Part shown: positions 1 to 6,318 of the stretch, piece by piece
Position numbering within the stretch: position 1 is the stretch's first letter
Layout: each line of letters begins with the position of its first letter
From: CBFGWV01 sp965652545
GTDB taxonomy: Bacteria > Pseudomonadota > Gammaproteobacteria > Competibacterales > Competibacteraceae
Length of the DNA: 18,022 bases
Reading direction: 5' to 3'
Assembly: GCA_965652545.1 (NCBI GenBank)
Contig: CBFGWV010000071.1
Location: forward strand, 1 to 18,022
Position numbers and translations under genes: made by a program
The notes under the pieces: generated by a model
The model's input: only the letters and a program-made list of their open reading frames with translations
Told to the model about the DNA's origin: nothing
Database searches by the model: none

Positions 1-99
1 GTAGGAGCGCTCCCCTGAGCGCGATCGGGTCGGGCTGCTATTGAACCTCGATGGGTACGGTGGCGTATCCGGCAATCGCCCTGAGGGCAGGGCTCCTAC
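1..99. repeat. REP pair (BIME), copy A
   Basis: Two inverted REP units bound this 99-bp element: GTAGGAGC at 1-8 and its complement GCTCCTAC at 92-99. Each unit carries its own short hairpin, GCGCTC-CCCT-GAGCGC on the left and, read on the minus strand, GCCCTG-CCCT-CAGGGC on the right, and each ends in GCGAT. The middle contains a GAACCTCGATGG segment shared with copy B. Copy B (6078-6176) has exactly the same length; copy C (7307-7403) is a more diverged relative. The layout matches the BIMEs of Pseudomonas and Xanthomonas relatives, which are mobilised in trans by RAYT transposases. No RAYT gene is in this window. The element touches the window edge, so it could extend further left. Confidence 0.8.
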
Positions 100-230
100 G
101 GGTGCTGGTCGTGAGGTTGGGGCGGTACCTCAGCAGCTTGATGGGGGCATCGGCCACGTTCGCCAAGCCATCGGCTGAAAGCCGGTCATTTCAAGAACAC
201 GCCACCTCCACCGACCCGCCGCTGAAGGTA

Positions 231-344
231 GTCGTCCGGGTTGGGTGGGGCGTGCGCCGACCGTCGGCAGCATGGATGCTGCCGTCGAGCGCACACGGAT
301 GTGTTCACAGCGAGTCGGCGCACGCCCCACCCAACCCGGACGAC
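231..344. repeat. Twin-hairpin inverted-repeat element, copy 1
   Basis: A perfect 31-bp inverted repeat (231-261 with 314-344) encloses a 52-nt core (262-313). The core holds two hairpins on the plus strand: an 8-bp stem at 265-284 with loop TGGA, and a CACA/TGTG stem at 292-303 with loop CGGA, followed by TTCACAGCG. The 52-nt core recurs at 7170-7221 with 5 differences, two of which are compensatory in the second stem. The arms differ between the copies yet are perfectly complementary within each. As RNA it would fold into a long stem closing two GGA-loop hairpins. Copy 1 ends 111 bp before the MOSC gene, on the same strand, so it could lie in that gene's leader. I recognise no named family; a structured RNA, a CsrA-binding element or a passive foldback repeat are all possible. 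Confidence 0.75.
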
Positions 345-389
345 GGGGTCGAGGCACCGCTCAACCCGCGCCACGGGGTCGAGGCACCG
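343..389. repeat. Short direct repeat, 30-bp period
   Basis: The 17-bp sequence ACGGGGTCGAGGCACCG occurs at 343-359 and again at 373-389. The first copy overlaps the last two bases of the inverted-repeat element. No function is evident. It lies in the untranslated stretch before the MOSC gene; apart from this, the REP pair and the twin-hairpin element, I see nothing in 1-455. No clear promoter is visible there. Confidence 0.6.
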
Positions 390-455
390 ACCGGTTAGCC
401 GCAACTCTCGCCACGGCGTATCATCAGGCGCTGATTCCGCCCAGCCGTGCCGCCC

Positions 456-2285
456 ATGACCACTGCCCGCCTCGCCCGGATCAATATCTTCCCCGTCAAA
501 TCCACCGCTGGCATACGCCTCTCCCGCGCCTGGGTACATCCCGAAGGGCTGGCCTTCGACCGCCGCTTCATGGTCGCACTGCCCGACGGCGGCTTCGTCA
601 CCGCACGACGCTTCCCCCAACTCGTGCGCGTCGCCGGCAACCCCACCGAAAACGGCCTCATTCTCACCTACCCCGGTTTGGCCCCGCTGCATCTGCGCTA
701 CGACGGCCTAGGCCGCCAACCGGTCGCCACCCACGTGTGGAAGGACGACTTCAATGCCCTCTCCACCACCCCCGAGGCCAACGAGTGGTTCAGTGACGTC
801 ATCGGCCGGCCGTGCCAACTGCTCTACGTGGGCAACCCCGTACACCGGCACAGCATTAAATCCGGCCAAGCCGTCACCATGGCCGACGGCTACCCATTGC
901 TGATCATCAGCCAAGCCTCCCTCGACGCCTTGAACCAACGCGCCAGCCACACCCAGGTCATCGAACGATTCCGCACCAACCTGCTGGTCGACGGCTGCGA
1001 GGCCTTCGCCGAAGACGGCTGGCAGCGCCTCCGCATCGGCAGCGTGGAATTCCGCATCGCCGGGCGCTGCGCCCGCTGCGTCCTGACCACCGTCGACCCT
1101 GCCAGCGGACGGATGGACACCCTCAAAGAGCCGCTGGCCACCCTCGCCAAATTCCGCGCCGACGAGGACGGCAACGTCTACTTCGGGCAAAACCTCATCG
1201 CACTGAACAGCGGCGAGATCAGCGAGGGCGACACGGTTGAAATCCTCGAGACCCGCCGCGCCGAAACCTACCCGGACCACAGCGAACCGCGGCTGACACT
1301 GCGCTGTGTCGCGCGCGAGCCCTTGTCCCGCGACATGGAGACGTTCTGGTTCGAGTCCGCGACGGCCGATGCCCTGCCCGCCTATCAGGCCGGCCAGCAC
1401 CTGCCACTGGAGCTGCCCACCGCCGAAGGCAAGATCACCCGTCGCTATACCTTGTCGTCCGCACCGGCATCCGGCGGACGCTATGCGATTTCCGTCAAGC
1501 GCCAGGACGGCGGCACCGGCTCGACCTGGCTGCATACGCAGTTGTACCCCGGCACACAACTCACCGCCCTGGCGCCGGCCGGGCAGTTCATCCTGGCCGA
1601 CCACAATGCCCCGTTGCTGCTGCTGTCGGCCGGCAGCGGGGTGACGCCACTGCTGTCGATGCTGCGCCAACTGGCCGCGGACGGCGCCATCGGCGACGTC
1701 GTATTCCAGCACCATTGCCGGTCGGAGGCGGATATCCCCGCGGCAAATGAGCTGGCCACCCTGGCCGGGCGCTGGCCGGGGCTGGACCTTCGCCTGGTGC
1801 TCAGCGGCCCGACGCCGGCATGGCGCGGACTGAGCGGCCGGCTTGCCGCCGACCACCTCGCCAGCATCGCCAAACTGGAGGAACGACAGGTCTACCTCTG
1901 CGGCCCCGAGGGGTTCATGCGCGGGGCGGTCGACCTGCTGACGGCCCTGGGTGTACCAAGCGAGCGCATCCACCAGGAGCACTTCTCACCGCCGACCGTG
2001 ACGCTGGGTGCGCCGAAAGCGGTACGCATCGCCATCGACGGGCGGGTATTCGAGGGTGACAACCAGTCCCCTCTGCTGCCTCAGGCGGAAGATGCAGGCA
2101 TTGGCCTGGCCAGCGATTGCCGCGCCGGTATCTGCGGCACCTGCAAGCTGACGCTGGTGTCCGGCACGGTACAGCAACCGGAGGCCTCGGCCCTGAGCGC
2201 GGCGGAACGTGCCGCGGGCAGGGTCCTGGCCTGTTGCTGCGTGCCGGAGACGGATGTCGAACTGACCGCCTCAGTAATGGAATGA
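456..2285 (+). CDS. MOSC domain / FAD-NAD reductase / 2Fe-2S ferredoxin fusion protein
   Basis: A 609-aa protein in three modules. Residues 1-265 are an N-terminal beta-barrel plus MOSC domain of the YcbX/mARC molybdenum-cofactor class; Cys208 in RCVLTTVDP is the expected molybdenum ligand. Residues about 275-510 are a ferredoxin-NADP reductase-type unit, with RRYTLSS (329-335) for FAD, GSGVTP (393-398) for the pyridine nucleotide and LCGP (481-484). Residues 522-609 are a plant-type ferredoxin with Cys555, Cys560, Cys563 and Cys593. E. coli YcbX has only MOSC plus ferredoxin, so this version appears to carry its own NAD(P)H reductase. By family it likely reduces N-hydroxylated compounds in the cytosol; the substrate is not visible. 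I chose ATG 456; an in-frame GTG at 447 is possible and neither has a clear Shine-Dalgarno. The 3' end overlaps the convergent lpxR-like gene by 15 bp. Confidence 0.93.
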   Translation: MTTARLARINIFPVKSTAGIRLSRAWVHPEGLAFDRRFMVALPDGGFVTARRFPQLVRVAGNPTENGLILTYPGLAPLHLRYDGLGRQPVATHVWKDDFNALSTTPEANEWFSDVIGRPCQLLYVGNPVHRHSIKSGQAVTMADGYPLLIISQASLDALNQRASHTQVIERFRTNLLVDGCEAFAEDGWQRLRIGSVEFRIAGRCARCVLTTVDPASGRMDTLKEPLATLAKFRADEDGNVYFGQNLIALNSGEISEGDTVEILETRRAETYPDHSEPRLTLRCVAREPLSRDMETFWFESATADALPAYQAGQHLPLELPTAEGKITRRYTLSSAPASGGRYAISVKRQDGGTGSTWLHTQLYPGTQLTALAPAGQFILADHNAPLLLLSAGSGVTPLLSMLRQLAADGAIGDVVFQHHCRSEADIPAANELATLAGRWPGLDLRLVLSGPTPAWRGLSGRLAADHLASIAKLEERQVYLCGPEGFMRGAVDLLTALGVPSERIHQEHFSPPTVTLGAPKAVRIAIDGRVFEGDNQSPLLPQAEDAGIGLASDCRAGICGTCKLTLVSGTVQQPEASALSAAERAAGRVLACCCVPETDVELTASVME

Positions 2286-3269
2286 CACCGACAGCGAACC
2301 GAAGCGGTCCGGCTTGTCCTGCCCCTCGTACTCTTCAGTGCGATAGACATACGTGTAGGCCAGCCGCCAATCGTCGATCGTCATCACGAGGCCGGCCTGC
2401 GCATCGGCCACGATGGGTTCTTTGTCCACGTCGTGGCCGTCTTTGTGCGTATTGCCGTCCAGGAAGATGTTGTAGCCCACCGCCCGCACGTCGACGCCGG
2501 CAAACAAGTACCAGCCAAAGTCGTCACGCTGCTCGAAATATGCCGAACCGGGCAGGCTGGGGCGAATGCGCGGCGGGCCGAAGTCGTTGGTCAGGTCGTT
2601 GCCCAAGCGTACGGTGGCGCCCCCGTTCACATAGGTGGCGACATTGCCCAGGCTAAAGCCCACGTGGGGGTTGAAGTCCACGCCGTAACCGGTGCGCTCG
2701 TACTCCCACAGGTTGCGCCAACGACGTTCGTAAAGCAGCGCATAACCGAACTCGTCCTCGATCTGGTTGTTCCAGCCGTTGGCCTCGTCCGAGCCGATCA
2801 GGTCATGGATACCATTCTGGATGTCCTCGCCGCGGGCGGACGGCCCGACGATACCGAGGTTGAGCATCCAGGTATCGAGCCGATCGTCGGTCTCGCCCAC
2901 CACCGCCACACCGCCGTACAGCCAACCGGCATAGGGGCGGTCGTTCGGTTGAAGCTCCCTGGTCTTGATGTCATCGGGTGTGTAGATACTGTGCCCGAGC
3001 TGAAACCCGGCACGCAGATGGGCGCCATCGGCAATACCCGGCAGCGCGCCTGCGGTGGTGCGCAGCCACCCCGGTAAGTCGTCCCGCCCGGAAAGATACG
3101 AGAACTGCACACCGCTGGTGTAATGCTGGTCGGTACCGGTGTAAATGTCGTTCTCGACCAGGAAGTTGAAAGTGCCTTTGGACTCGTTGGATTGTGCCAG
3201 GCTTGTTGCGGGCGCCAAGGCGGTGAGCACCGCCAGTAACAGGGCATTATTCTTGATTGTTCCGTTCAA
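2271..3269 (-). CDS. lpxR: LpxR-type lipid A deacylase (outer membrane)
   Basis: A 332-aa outer-membrane beta-barrel protein of the LpxR/DUF2219 family; in Salmonella LpxR removes the 3'-acyloxyacyl group of lipid A. The family signatures are present: FLVENDIYTGTDQHYTSG (36-53) with the Asn40-Asp41 pair, IYTPDDI (95-101), NDRPYAGWLYGG (109-120), and GIVGPSARGEDIQNGIHDLIG (139-159, abbreviated by key residues Gly142, Gln151, His155) followed by GW..Q..DE. His155 is the expected catalytic histidine. Residues 1-25 form a signal peptide ending SLA. The chain ends in SFHY, an aromatic terminus as barrel assembly needs. I place the start at TTG 3269 because AAGGAGG sits 5 nt upstream and the signal peptide begins there; the ATG at 3392 would add a 41-residue arginine-rich tail before the signal peptide. 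Confidence 0.92.
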   Translation of the reverse strand: MNGTIKNNALLLAVLTALAPATSLAQSNESKGTFNFLVENDIYTGTDQHYTSGVQFSYLSGRDDLPGWLRTTAGALPGIADGAHLRAGFQLGHSIYTPDDIKTRELQPNDRPYAGWLYGGVAVVGETDDRLDTWMLNLGIVGPSARGEDIQNGIHDLIGSDEANGWNNQIEDEFGYALLYERRWRNLWEYERTGYGVDFNPHVGFSLGNVATYVNGGATVRLGNDLTNDFGPPRIRPSLPGSAYFEQRDDFGWYLFAGVDVRAVGYNIFLDGNTHKDGHDVDKEPIVADAQAGLVMTIDDWRLAYTYVYRTEEYEGQDKPDRFGSLSVSFHY

Positions 3270-3274
3270 ATCCG

Positions 3275-3281
3275 CCTCCTT
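3275..3281 (-). promoter_or_regulatory. Shine-Dalgarno deciding a TTG start
   Basis: AAGGAGG on the minus strand lies 5 nt before the TTG at 3269. It is the reason for choosing this rare start codon for the lpxR-like gene. A strong ribosome site with a weak codon often marks a deliberately moderated translation rate; that is inference. Confidence 0.8.
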
Positions 3282-3381
3282 ATCCGGTTGTCGTCGGTTT
3301 CGGCGAGTGTCCGTACGCCTGCGTATGAGAGCGTATAAGGATTGAATAGTTGCTGAATCCGACGGACTAGGGGCGGAGGGT

Positions 3382-4254
3382 TTAGACCTCACCCCGAAAC
3401 GGTGAACGCGGATAGACGCCCAGGATTTTGATCTTGGTGGAGAAATACTGCAGCTCGTCCAACGCCCGCTCGACGTTCTTCTGCCCGGGATGTCCTTCGA
3501 TCTCGGAATAGAACTGCGTCGCAGCGAAGCTGTTGTCAGTCATGTAGCTTTCGAGCTTGACCATGTTGACGCCGTTGGTGGCGAAACCGCCCAGCGCCTT
3601 GTAGAGCGCCGCCGACACATTGCGCACCTGAAACACGAAGCTGGTGATTGCCGGGCCGTCGTCCGGGTCGGGCTCCGCAGGGCGACGGGCCATGACCACG
3701 AAACGCGTGGTGTTGCCCATGACATCCTCGAGGTGGCTGCGCAGGATCTCCAGCCCGTAGGTCTCGGCGGCCAACCCCGGGGCTATGGCCGCCTCGCTGG
3801 GGTCGCCACGCTCGGCCACATCGCGGGCCGCGCCGGCGGTGTCGGCATGGACGATGGGCTCCAGCCCCAGGTCGCGAATGAAACCGCGGCACTGGGACAA
3901 GGCCTGCACATGGCTGTACACACGCTTGAGCGTATCCAGCGTGGCCCCCTTGGGCGCCATCAAGTGGTAGCGCACGCGCAGGAAATGCTCGCCGATGATG
4001 TACAGGCCCGATTCGGGCAACAGGCTGTGCGTATCGGCCACCCGGCCGGCGACGGAGTTCTCGATGGGGATCATCGCGTAGCGGGCACGGCGCTCACGCA
4101 CCGACGCGAATGCATCCTCGAACGTCTTGCACGGTGCCGGTTGAAAGTCCGGAAACGCCTCGACACAGATGATGTGCGAGTTGGCACCCGGCATGCCCTG
4201 GTAGGCGATGACCTGGGACGGATCGGTAGCGGCGGCGGGGCTGGCCTGGGTCAT
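3382..4254 (-). CDS. pheA: Prephenate dehydratase, monofunctional, with ACT domain
   Basis: A 290-aa cytosolic enzyme converting prephenate to phenylpyruvate in phenylalanine synthesis. The dehydratase domain spans about 15-190: IAYQGMPGANSH (16-27), IPIENSVAG (62-70) and the catalytic NTTRF (181-185). A C-terminal ACT regulatory domain (about 203-282) contains VKLESYM (232-238), the place of the ESRP motif that binds phenylalanine in other family members. There is no chorismate mutase domain, unlike the bifunctional P-protein usual in gammaproteobacteria; the wording of the motifs reminds me of alphaproteobacterial PheA. The start is ATG 4254, 14 codons before the first conserved strand; the frame is open further upstream but that part is low-complexity and overlaps the decarboxylase gene. 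No good Shine-Dalgarno is visible. The decarboxylase gene ends 58 bp upstream on the same strand. Confidence 0.95.
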   Translation of the reverse strand: MTQASPAAATDPSQVIAYQGMPGANSHIICVEAFPDFQPAPCKTFEDAFASVRERRARYAMIPIENSVAGRVADTHSLLPESGLYIIGEHFLRVRYHLMAPKGATLDTLKRVYSHVQALSQCRGFIRDLGLEPIVHADTAGAARDVAERGDPSEAAIAPGLAAETYGLEILRSHLEDVMGNTTRFVVMARRPAEPDPDDGPAITSFVFQVRNVSAALYKALGGFATNGVNMVKLESYMTDNSFAATQFYSEIEGHPGQKNVERALDELQYFSTKIKILGVYPRSPFRGEV

Positions 4255-4272
4255 GTTGCTTTGCAAGACGTT

Positions 4273-4305
4273 GAAAGGACCGCACCGAGTATTCGCGGCC
4301 CTTCC
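4273..4305 (-). promoter_or_regulatory. Stem-loop between decarboxylase gene and pheA
   Basis: On the minus strand GGAAGGGCCGC (4305-4295) pairs with GCGGTCCTTTC (4283-4273), an 11-bp stem with two G-U pairs and an 11-nt loop. It ends 18 nt before the pheA start codon. No T-run follows, so it is a poor intrinsic terminator; it may be a processing or leader structure. I saw no phenylalanine-rich leader peptide that would make it a classical attenuator. Confidence 0.4.
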
Positions 4306-4312
4306 GGCAGCG

Positions 4313-5692
4313 TCAAGCGGGGACGGCCTCCTCCAGCGCCGTGGCGATGGCCGCCAGGGTTCTGTCGACATCCGATGTCGTCGTCGCCCAGGACGAGACA
4401 CTGATGCGCAAAGCCGCCCGGCCACGCCACACCGTCGGGCCGAACCAGCACTCGCCCGAGCCCTGGCAATGCTCGACGACCCGCCGTACCCGCTCGTCAT
4501 CGCCGACAGTGGCCACGACCTGGTTCAACACCACATCGTTGAGCACCTCGAAACCGAGGGACTCCAGCCCCTGTGCAATGCGTCGGGCATGCGCACAGCA
4601 GCGCTCGACCAGCGCCGCTACCCCGTGTCGGCCAAGCGTTCGCAGGGCGGCCCAGACCTCCACGCCGCGGGCACGCCGCGAAAACTCCGGCACCATGTCC
4701 TTGGGCGCCGCGTGGCCGCCGGTTTTCAGATAGACCGCCTGCGTGGCCATGACCCGATGCACCGACTCGGGATGGCGGCAAATGGCCAGTCCGCAGTCAT
4801 AGGGCGTGTTCAACCACTTGTGGCCATCGGTGACCCAGGAGTCGCAGCGTGCCAGCCCATGCACCTGCGGCGCCGTCAGCGGCGAGGCCGCCGCCCACAG
4901 GCCGAACGCGCCGTCCACGTGCACCCAGGCACCGGCCTCGGCGGCACGGTCGCAGATGGCGTCGAAGGGGTCGCTGGCACCGGAGTTCACATTACCGGCC
5001 TGGCACAGCACGATGCAGGTGTCGTCCAGGGCGGGCATGGCCTCGATGCGCATCCGGCCCTGCGCGTCGGTCGGGACCCGCTCTATCTGCGCACTGCCAA
5101 AGCCCAGCAGACCCAAGGCCTTGATCACTGTCACGTGGATCTGCTCCGAAGCGACAATGCGCAGACGCGGCGCTCCGAACACCCCATCCCGCGCCACATC
5201 GTGACCCTGGCGCGCCAGCAGCAGCGCGCGGGCCGCGGCCAGGCAAGTGAAGTTGGCCATGCTGGCCCCGGTCACAAACCCCACCGACGCGTCCGCCGGC
5301 AAGCCGAGCAGATCGAGCAGCCAGGCACCGGCGACCTGCTCCAGCTTCACCCCGACCGGCGACGTCGCCTCGTTGAACACCACCTGATCCCAGGCCGTCG
5401 CCAACCAGTTCGCCGCCACTGTCACCGGCAGCGCTCCGCCGACCACCAGCCCGAAATAGCGCCCACCGGCACTGGCCGTCGTTGCCGGGCTGCCGAAGGT
5501 GTGCAGACGCCTGAGCGTATCCGCCGCATCGGTCGGCGCCTCCGGCAGGCGTTCATCGAAGGCCGACAAGCCGCGCAGGCTGTCGGTGGTGGGAAACACC
5601 GGCCGCTCATCCACACTGGCGAGGTAGGCCGAACCATAAGAGGACGCGTCGGCCAGAAGCCGCATTGACTCGGTCATGGGGTCAGATTCCAT
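4313..5692 (-). CDS. PLP-dependent group II decarboxylase-family protein
   Basis: A 459-aa fold-type I PLP enzyme of the aromatic/glutamate decarboxylase (group II) family. Visible landmarks: TSPVGVKLEQVA (110-121) near the substrate pocket, GASMANFTCL (142-151) for phosphate binding, VHVDGAFG (257-264) with Asp260 contacting the pyridine nitrogen, and TDGHKWLN (288-295) with Lys292 as the Schiff-base lysine. Family members decarboxylate amino acids such as aromatic ones or glutamate; I cannot tell the substrate. Because pheA follows it, an aromatic substrate is tempting but unproven. ATG 5692 overlaps the end of the ArsR-type gene by 11 bp, pointing to translational coupling. A second in-frame ATG at 5677 begins MTESMRLL and is equally plausible; neither has a strong ribosome site. 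Confidence 0.9.
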   Translation of the reverse strand: MESDPMTESMRLLADASSYGSAYLASVDERPVFPTTDSLRGLSAFDERLPEAPTDAADTLRRLHTFGSPATTASAGGRYFGLVVGGALPVTVAANWLATAWDQVVFNEATSPVGVKLEQVAGAWLLDLLGLPADASVGFVTGASMANFTCLAAARALLLARQGHDVARDGVFGAPRLRIVASEQIHVTVIKALGLLGFGSAQIERVPTDAQGRMRIEAMPALDDTCIVLCQAGNVNSGASDPFDAICDRAAEAGAWVHVDGAFGLWAAASPLTAPQVHGLARCDSWVTDGHKWLNTPYDCGLAICRHPESVHRVMATQAVYLKTGGHAAPKDMVPEFSRRARGVEVWAALRTLGRHGVAALVERCCAHARRIAQGLESLGFEVLNDVVLNQVVATVGDDERVRRVVEHCQGSGECWFGPTVWRGRAALRISVSSWATTTSDVDRTLAAIATALEEAVPA

Positions 5693-5981
5693 CGTTGATC
5701 AGCGACTTCGCCCGCTCGATGGCCGCCTCGTCGCGTTTGTAGAAGGTCCACTGTTTAATCCGCTTCGGCCGGATCAACCCCGCGCGGGTCAGCACCGCCA
5801 GATGCTGACTGGCCGTGGGTGGACTGATGCCCAGCTTCTGGGCGATGAACACCGAACACACCCCATCCTCGACCAGATCGCCATCGACCTGGGGCGGGAA
5901 ATGGGCCTTTGGGTTCTTCAGCCAAGCGAGCACTTGGCGGCGCTTGTCGTTGGCCAAAGCTTTGAGAACGTCATCAAGCAT
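5682..5981 (-). CDS. ArsR-family winged-helix transcriptional regulator
   Basis: A 99-aa protein of the ArsR/SmtB fold. It opens with MLDDVLKALANDKRRQVL, typical of helix 1, and has the recognition helix-turn-helix IAQKLGISPPTASQHLAVL (46-64), followed by the wing around KQWTFYKRDE (76-85). There is a single cysteine (Cys42) and no CxC metal site, so the usual arsenic or zinc response is unlikely; the HFPPQVDGDLVEDGV segment (27-41) is characteristic of a non-metal subfamily whose signal I do not know. It is the first gene of an apparent operon with the decarboxylase that overlaps its end. An AT-rich palindrome just upstream suggests autorepression. ATG 5981 is chosen because it starts the conserved first helix; the longer open frame upstream is translated repeat DNA. 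Confidence 0.93.
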   Translation of the reverse strand: MLDDVLKALANDKRRQVLAWLKNPKAHFPPQVDGDLVEDGVCSVFIAQKLGISPPTASQHLAVLTRAGLIRPKRIKQWTFYKRDEAAIERAKSLINDGI

Positions 5982-5995
5982 GATGGCAAATTCGC

Positions 5996-6041
5996 AAATT
6001 AGTAATTTTGCTAATTTATAGACTCGATATCGGACTGTAAA
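5996..6041 (-). promoter_or_regulatory. Probable promoter and operator of the ArsR-type gene
   Basis: This is the only AT-rich spot in the window. On the minus strand, TTTACA (6041-6036) and TATAAA (6020-6015) could be -35 and -10 boxes 15 bp apart; sliding to TAAATT gives 17 bp. Overlapping the -10 is a perfect inverted repeat AAATTAG/CTAATTT (5996-6002 with 6011-6017), and a related AATTTGC half-site is repeated at its downstream end. An ArsR dimer bound here would block RNA polymerase. The pairing is seen directly; its use as operator is inferred from family habit. Confidence 0.6.
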
Positions 6042-6077
6042 GCTTACGGCCCACTGCTCTACCCACATCCGGCACTT

Positions 6078-6176
6078 GTAGGAGCGCTCCCCTGAGCGCG
6101 ATCGGCCTGGGCCGTCATTGAACCTCGATGGGTTCGGTGGCGTATCGGGCAATCGCCCTGAGGGCAGGGCTCCTAC
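6078..6176. repeat. REP pair (BIME), copy B
   Basis: A 99-bp copy nearly identical to 1-99, with GTAGGAGC at 6078-6085 and GCTCCTAC at 6169-6176 and the same two inner hairpins. The centre forms a third small hairpin, GAACC-TCGATG-GGTTC. Copies B and C also share ACGGGTGCCCGTCGAC running past the REP end, so the repeating unit is a little longer than the REP pair. It sits between the 3' end of map and the promoter of the ArsR-type gene. Confidence 0.82.
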
Positions 6177-6202
6177 GGGTGCCCGTCGACGAGCCGGCGA
6201 AT

Positions 6203-6279
6203 TACCCGTGGGTGCAAACCGGCGGGGGTACCCGTGGGTGCAAACCGGCGGGGGTACCCGTGGGTGCAAACTGGTGGGG
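6203..6279. repeat. Minisatellite, three 26-bp units
   Basis: Units at 6203-6228, 6229-6254 and 6255-6279 begin TACCCGTGGGTGCAAACC. The first two are identical; the third has changes (ACTGG for ACCGG) and lacks one base. There are no spacers, so this is not CRISPR. It lies 39 bp beyond the map stop codon. Together with copy B of the REP pair it fills the 337-bp gap between map and the ArsR-type gene; the remainder is the promoter region, and I see no other gene. Confidence 0.85.
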
Positions 6280-6318
6280 TACCAACGGGGGCGGGTCGAC
6301 CGGGTCGGCGGGGTACCC

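Noticed and set aside
3270..3392. Longer N-terminus for the lpxR-like protein from ATG 3392
   Set aside because: It would put 41 arginine-rich residues before the signal peptide, while a TTG with an AAGGAGG site lies exactly at the signal peptide start.
4255..4500. Longer prephenate dehydratase from 4500
   Set aside because: The extra 82 residues are low-complexity and overlap the 3' end of the decarboxylase gene. The dehydratase domain begins just after ATG 4254.
5982..6269. N-terminally extended ArsR-type protein from 6269
   Set aside because: The extension is translated minisatellite and REP DNA and crosses the predicted promoter. The domain starts at the ATG at 5981.
6203..6279. CRISPR-like repeat array
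   Set aside because: The units abut without spacers and there are only three; no cas gene is present.
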